Shown in pieces: positions 61,401 through 64,000 of a DNA stretch of 64,000 nt (position 1 is its first letter; every line of letters begins with the position of its first letter). Origin of the DNA: Gordionus sp. m RMFG-2023 (taxonomy: Eukaryota > Nematomorpha > Gordioida > Chordodea > Parachordodidae); NCBI RefSeq assembly GCF_954871325.1, contig NC_088778.1, positions 25,653,120 through 25,717,119 of the forward strand, in the 5' to 3' direction. The notes beneath the pieces were generated by a model. The model was not told the DNA's origin and did no database searches. It worked only from the letters and a program-made list of their open reading frames with translations. Both the position numbers and the translations under genes were made by a program.

Positions 61401-64000
61401 GCTGACAGATATGAAACTCGTCTGAGAATGGGAAGCGATTATCCCGCAGATAGGAAAAATTAAGGGTGATAGTAAACTGATCCAAAGTTTGCATGGAACT
61501 AATGCTTGTAGCTGTGAGTTAAGAATAAAAAGGATGTCCTCCGCCTGAGATTTGTAGGAAATTTTGAATAATTTTAATGATTCAGGGAATTTGAAATAGA
61601 AGTGGATTGAAGGGTATAGAGGATTTTAGAACATTGTCCCAAACGCGGTTAGGTACTTTTGCTCAAAGAGCAGAAAAATGAGGTCTAATCAAATATACTG
61701 TTCTATCTTATTCAGCCTAATTTTCATACAATCAAACTCTAATCTCTAACCAATCTAGGCTCCCCAGTTGCTTCTTTAATGTGTTATCTTCCATACTTCC
61801 ATTTAAAAACATCTCCAAACATTTTCCTCCTCATCATCTTTTCCTTCATAAAATCTTTTACTATATCCATAAAATTTTAGGCCCTTCGACCCACTTCCCT
61901 TATTATTAAAATTATTCGCAATATTCGTAAAATCTCAAGCCGATGAGATCCTTAATCTCCGCTTAAATCATAACTCATGGCTACTAGCAATTTCATTACG
62001 ATCACCTCATGACCCTTTCTATCAGTTGGTCCATCGCCTCCCATCCCATCTGTCAGCCGTTATATTTGCTAGTTCCCTTCGCTGACCCCTTGTTAGACGA
62101 AACTCAGACAATATGGGAAAATTTGGTGATCCTAAACACTCAACAACCTTTCTCGTGTTTACAGAAAGATGGGATATTCTACTCAACGAAGGATCCGCCG
62201 TGTACCTAAAATAAAGCCTTCATGAAGACGATCTCACAGTTTTTATTACGTGAACCAAGGATCTAGTTACGAGTTTTTGGAAACAATACTCTGTAATAAT
62301 CTTGACTCCTCAGAGGAGCTAAGATTTGCTATAGGATTAATTGCGAAATCGATTTGCCTTACCAATGCAAATATTGTGAAACCAGTGTTGAAAACAAGGG
62401 AAAGCATTGTAACCACTACAGATTTTTCCGAGGTCGTTTCACAAGGCATATCAAATGCAATGATCTTATTTTGTGAGCTTTTAAATCGATAAGTATCTCC
62501 TCTAGACTTAACCAACCAGATTATTTGGAACCGATGATAAACGTCCACAAGGTATGTCCTCAATTTCATGTCAAGCGGTTAGTTTCTAGTTTGGGACTTC
62601 ACCAAATTCCTGATGCCCTCGCACTTGACAAATATTTCGGAGAATAACCAAATATAGTTCTATCCTCCTTACAAATTCATACCCATTGCTTGCTTTACTC
62701 TTATCTCTTTCGGCAGCTCTTTAAAGAATTAGGGATAAGTATCCGCGAAAAGATAGATCAACCCAAAGAATCACCTCTTACGACAAAGGCTTGCTACCAC
62801 AATAACTATCCCCAAGCTTTATCCTTCAATCGAATACCTTCCCATGCCTCCTACAAACATTACTTTCTTTTCTTCCCTAGATTCTCTTTGCTATTTCTTG
62901 ATATTTTCTTAAGCCTCTTCTATTCTTAATCATAGTTTTACGCATAAATTAAATATATCATTAAATAAAGAAAAATTGCAAAACAAAATTTTTTTTAAAA
63001 ATAATATAAACCTGACACTAAATAAAACAAAATCGAGTTTAAAATTCAAAAAAAGTAAAACCAAAACTGGGCTTCGTATTTTTCTTAGCTCTACTATAAT
63101 ATGATATTCCTTTTCATTATAATAAAGATTTTCTTATTTCATAAATCAGTTTTATAATTTGCATTTAACCTGTAATCAGTACCCCCGAATTCTTGAAATT
63201 TATTAAAGAGAGGTGGCTTGCTAGGATCACATTCTAATACCCGGTGTAATAAAGTCTCTAAAGCGTTTGATAAAGCAAATTCGTTTAAGACTTCGGAATT
63301 ATTCGATGAATGATAAGGCGATCTGGCCGAATAACAATGGGCAACGTCGAGAGCTTGCAAGCTTAAACTTTAAAAGATTTATATTGTTGGGTTATTTGGT
63401 GTTGCCAGTTGAGGTAATTCCTTATCTTAACTTATCTTTCTTTCTCGTGATAAAAATGTTACTGGGACATTTTAGACTTGTAAAAAAAGAAGAAATTTAG
63501 GAGGTATGGAATAAATTTATAAGAAGCCTTAGTGTTTATTAGGATTGAGATTTGACAACGGTGTAAATGATGTAAAATTGAAAAAATAATAATATTTTTA
63601 TATATTACTGTTAAAATAACAAAAAAATATACAAATATCTGAGTTCTATTAAGAACATTAATTAAGATAAATCACTTCCATAATATCAATGACGCTCGTC
63701 GCCAGTTATAGGAAAAAAGTGTGCTCAGCCTTCTAAAATATTTTAATTCTATCTGAGCGAAATATATTTAGAAAAGCGAAAATGAGAAAAAGATGCGATG
63801 CCATTGATTTTCGCAAATAATTATTTAGATGAAAAACAAAAGATGAGTTTGACAAAATCCTCAATGAAAATTTATTAGAAGGGTTGAGGTTACTTTTTCT
63901 CAATCAAATCTTTCAATATATCCGGTAAGACGTGTTGCCAATAACGATGCACGCTATATTTATCATTAAAAATCATATGGTCGTTCAGTAGTCGCTTCTC
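52417..64000 (-). CDS. RIC1: RIC1 homologue (Rab6 GEF subunit), C-terminal half, 12 exons, 5' end outside window
   Basis: RIC1 with RGP1 forms the Golgi exchange factor for Rab6 that supports endosome-to-Golgi retrieval. Exons from the 5' side are 64000-63894 (partial), 63367-63170, 60814-60598, 58610-58373, 58217-58040, 56494-56398, 56194-55976, 55713-55613, 55001-54750, 53371-53125, 52921-52697 and 52654-52417. Matches to the human C-terminal part, in order: LLHRVLE, PLLPR-VLAFLREFP, VRCARKSEIALWP, LFK-ECVKRGDLETATSLLI, WDLAKEIARYL, MATFAANMNFPLVPFL, NYINAFKKLHAIFDWP, ELQLR-YLLKIFMESGCLDW and WAENE-CPYYEYL. Phases agree at all junctions except one base in exon 58610-58373 (see findings). 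The N-terminal WD40-like part is beyond 64000. The last intron, 52655-52696, is 42 nt. Confidence 0.9.
53400..54700. other. RIC1 intron, nothing else seen
   Basis: Intron between exons 55001-54750 and 53371-53125. Short open frames on both strands here (53827, 53971, 54449) have no recognisable content. Confidence 0.5.
56661..56772. mobile_element. Small MITE (112 bp) in RIC1 intron
   Basis: CCTCATTCACAGTTTGAGCG on the left and GCGCTAACTGTAATGGAAATTAGG on the right are imperfect inverted repeats. They share the TTCACAGTTAGC core with 18639-18780 and 23813-23854. It lies in the RIC1 intron between exons 58217-58040 and 56494-56398. Confidence 0.6.
57049..57100. repeat. Hairpin, 15-bp arms, in RIC1 intron
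   Basis: ATTCCATATCCCAAT and its exact reverse complement ATTGGGATATGGAAT enclose a loop that can itself partly pair (ACATAT...ATATGT). A related single arm, ATTCCATATTCCGATACGACATATATATAT, is at about 57420, so this is probably a collapsed MITE or paired element ends. Confidence 0.65.
58885..59225. mobile_element. GGGCC-rich degenerate MITE in RIC1 intron
   Basis: The block starts CAGATATTGGGCCGGGTAAGG and ends with CCGGGTCTGGGTC and GGACTGGGCTTG, with AT-only filler between, like 10657-10885 and 33455-33650. Ends are worn and no duplication is certain. Confidence 0.4.
61080..62900 (+). other. GC-richer block with broken frames in RIC1 intron
   Basis: This 1.8-kb stretch in the intron between RIC1 exons 63367-63170 and 60814-60598 has plainly higher G+C than its surroundings and several protein-like open frames (61123-61332, 62009-62209, 62250-62492). 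Faint echoes of retroelement proteins can be read, but no conserved motif is complete and no LTRs are seen. I treat it as an old, much broken element or gene relic of unknown family. Confidence 0.35.

Overview
The window is nuclear DNA from an AT-rich invertebrate metazoan. The evidence is a multi-exon laminin alpha gene, GT-AG introns ranging from about 41 nt to 2 kb, convergent RMI2 and RIC1 homologues, and a dense load of hAT-like MITEs, foldback DNA and a Ty3/gypsy element. I cannot name the species.

Layout. 1-3015 is a giant inverted repeat (foldback) around a GC-richer core that holds a broken reading-frame relic. 3891-4960 is a tandem array with a unit of about 301 bp. 5220-30082 (+) is the C-terminal five sixths or so of a LAMA5/LanA/epi-1-type laminin alpha gene. 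I can trace 42 exons, about 9.4 kb of coding sequence, with reading phase matching at every junction: LE repeats, L4a, LEb, L4b, LEc, coiled coil and LG1-LG5, ending at a stop codon. Its 5' end lies left of the window. 30309-32219 (-) is a convergent, tyrosine-motif-rich open frame of unknown function. 32.2-51.8 kb is a gene-poor transposon graveyard. Two copies of one hAT-like element lie there, and the second carries three later insertions: a TIR element with a tRNA-like core, a 1.1-kb insert and a young Mag-like Ty3/gypsy element. 51852-52395 (+) is a compact three-exon RMI2 homologue. 52417 to beyond 64000 (-) is the C-terminal half of a RIC1 homologue (12 exons seen).

The host genes have separate roles: basement-membrane assembly (laminin alpha), Golgi Rab6 exchange-factor activity (RIC1) and the BLM-TopoIII-RMI dissolvasome (RMI2). 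There is no sign of operons. Both gene pairs are tail-to-tail with 3' ends predicted to overlap. The exon models come from reading splice sites, phase and family similarity by eye, without transcripts.
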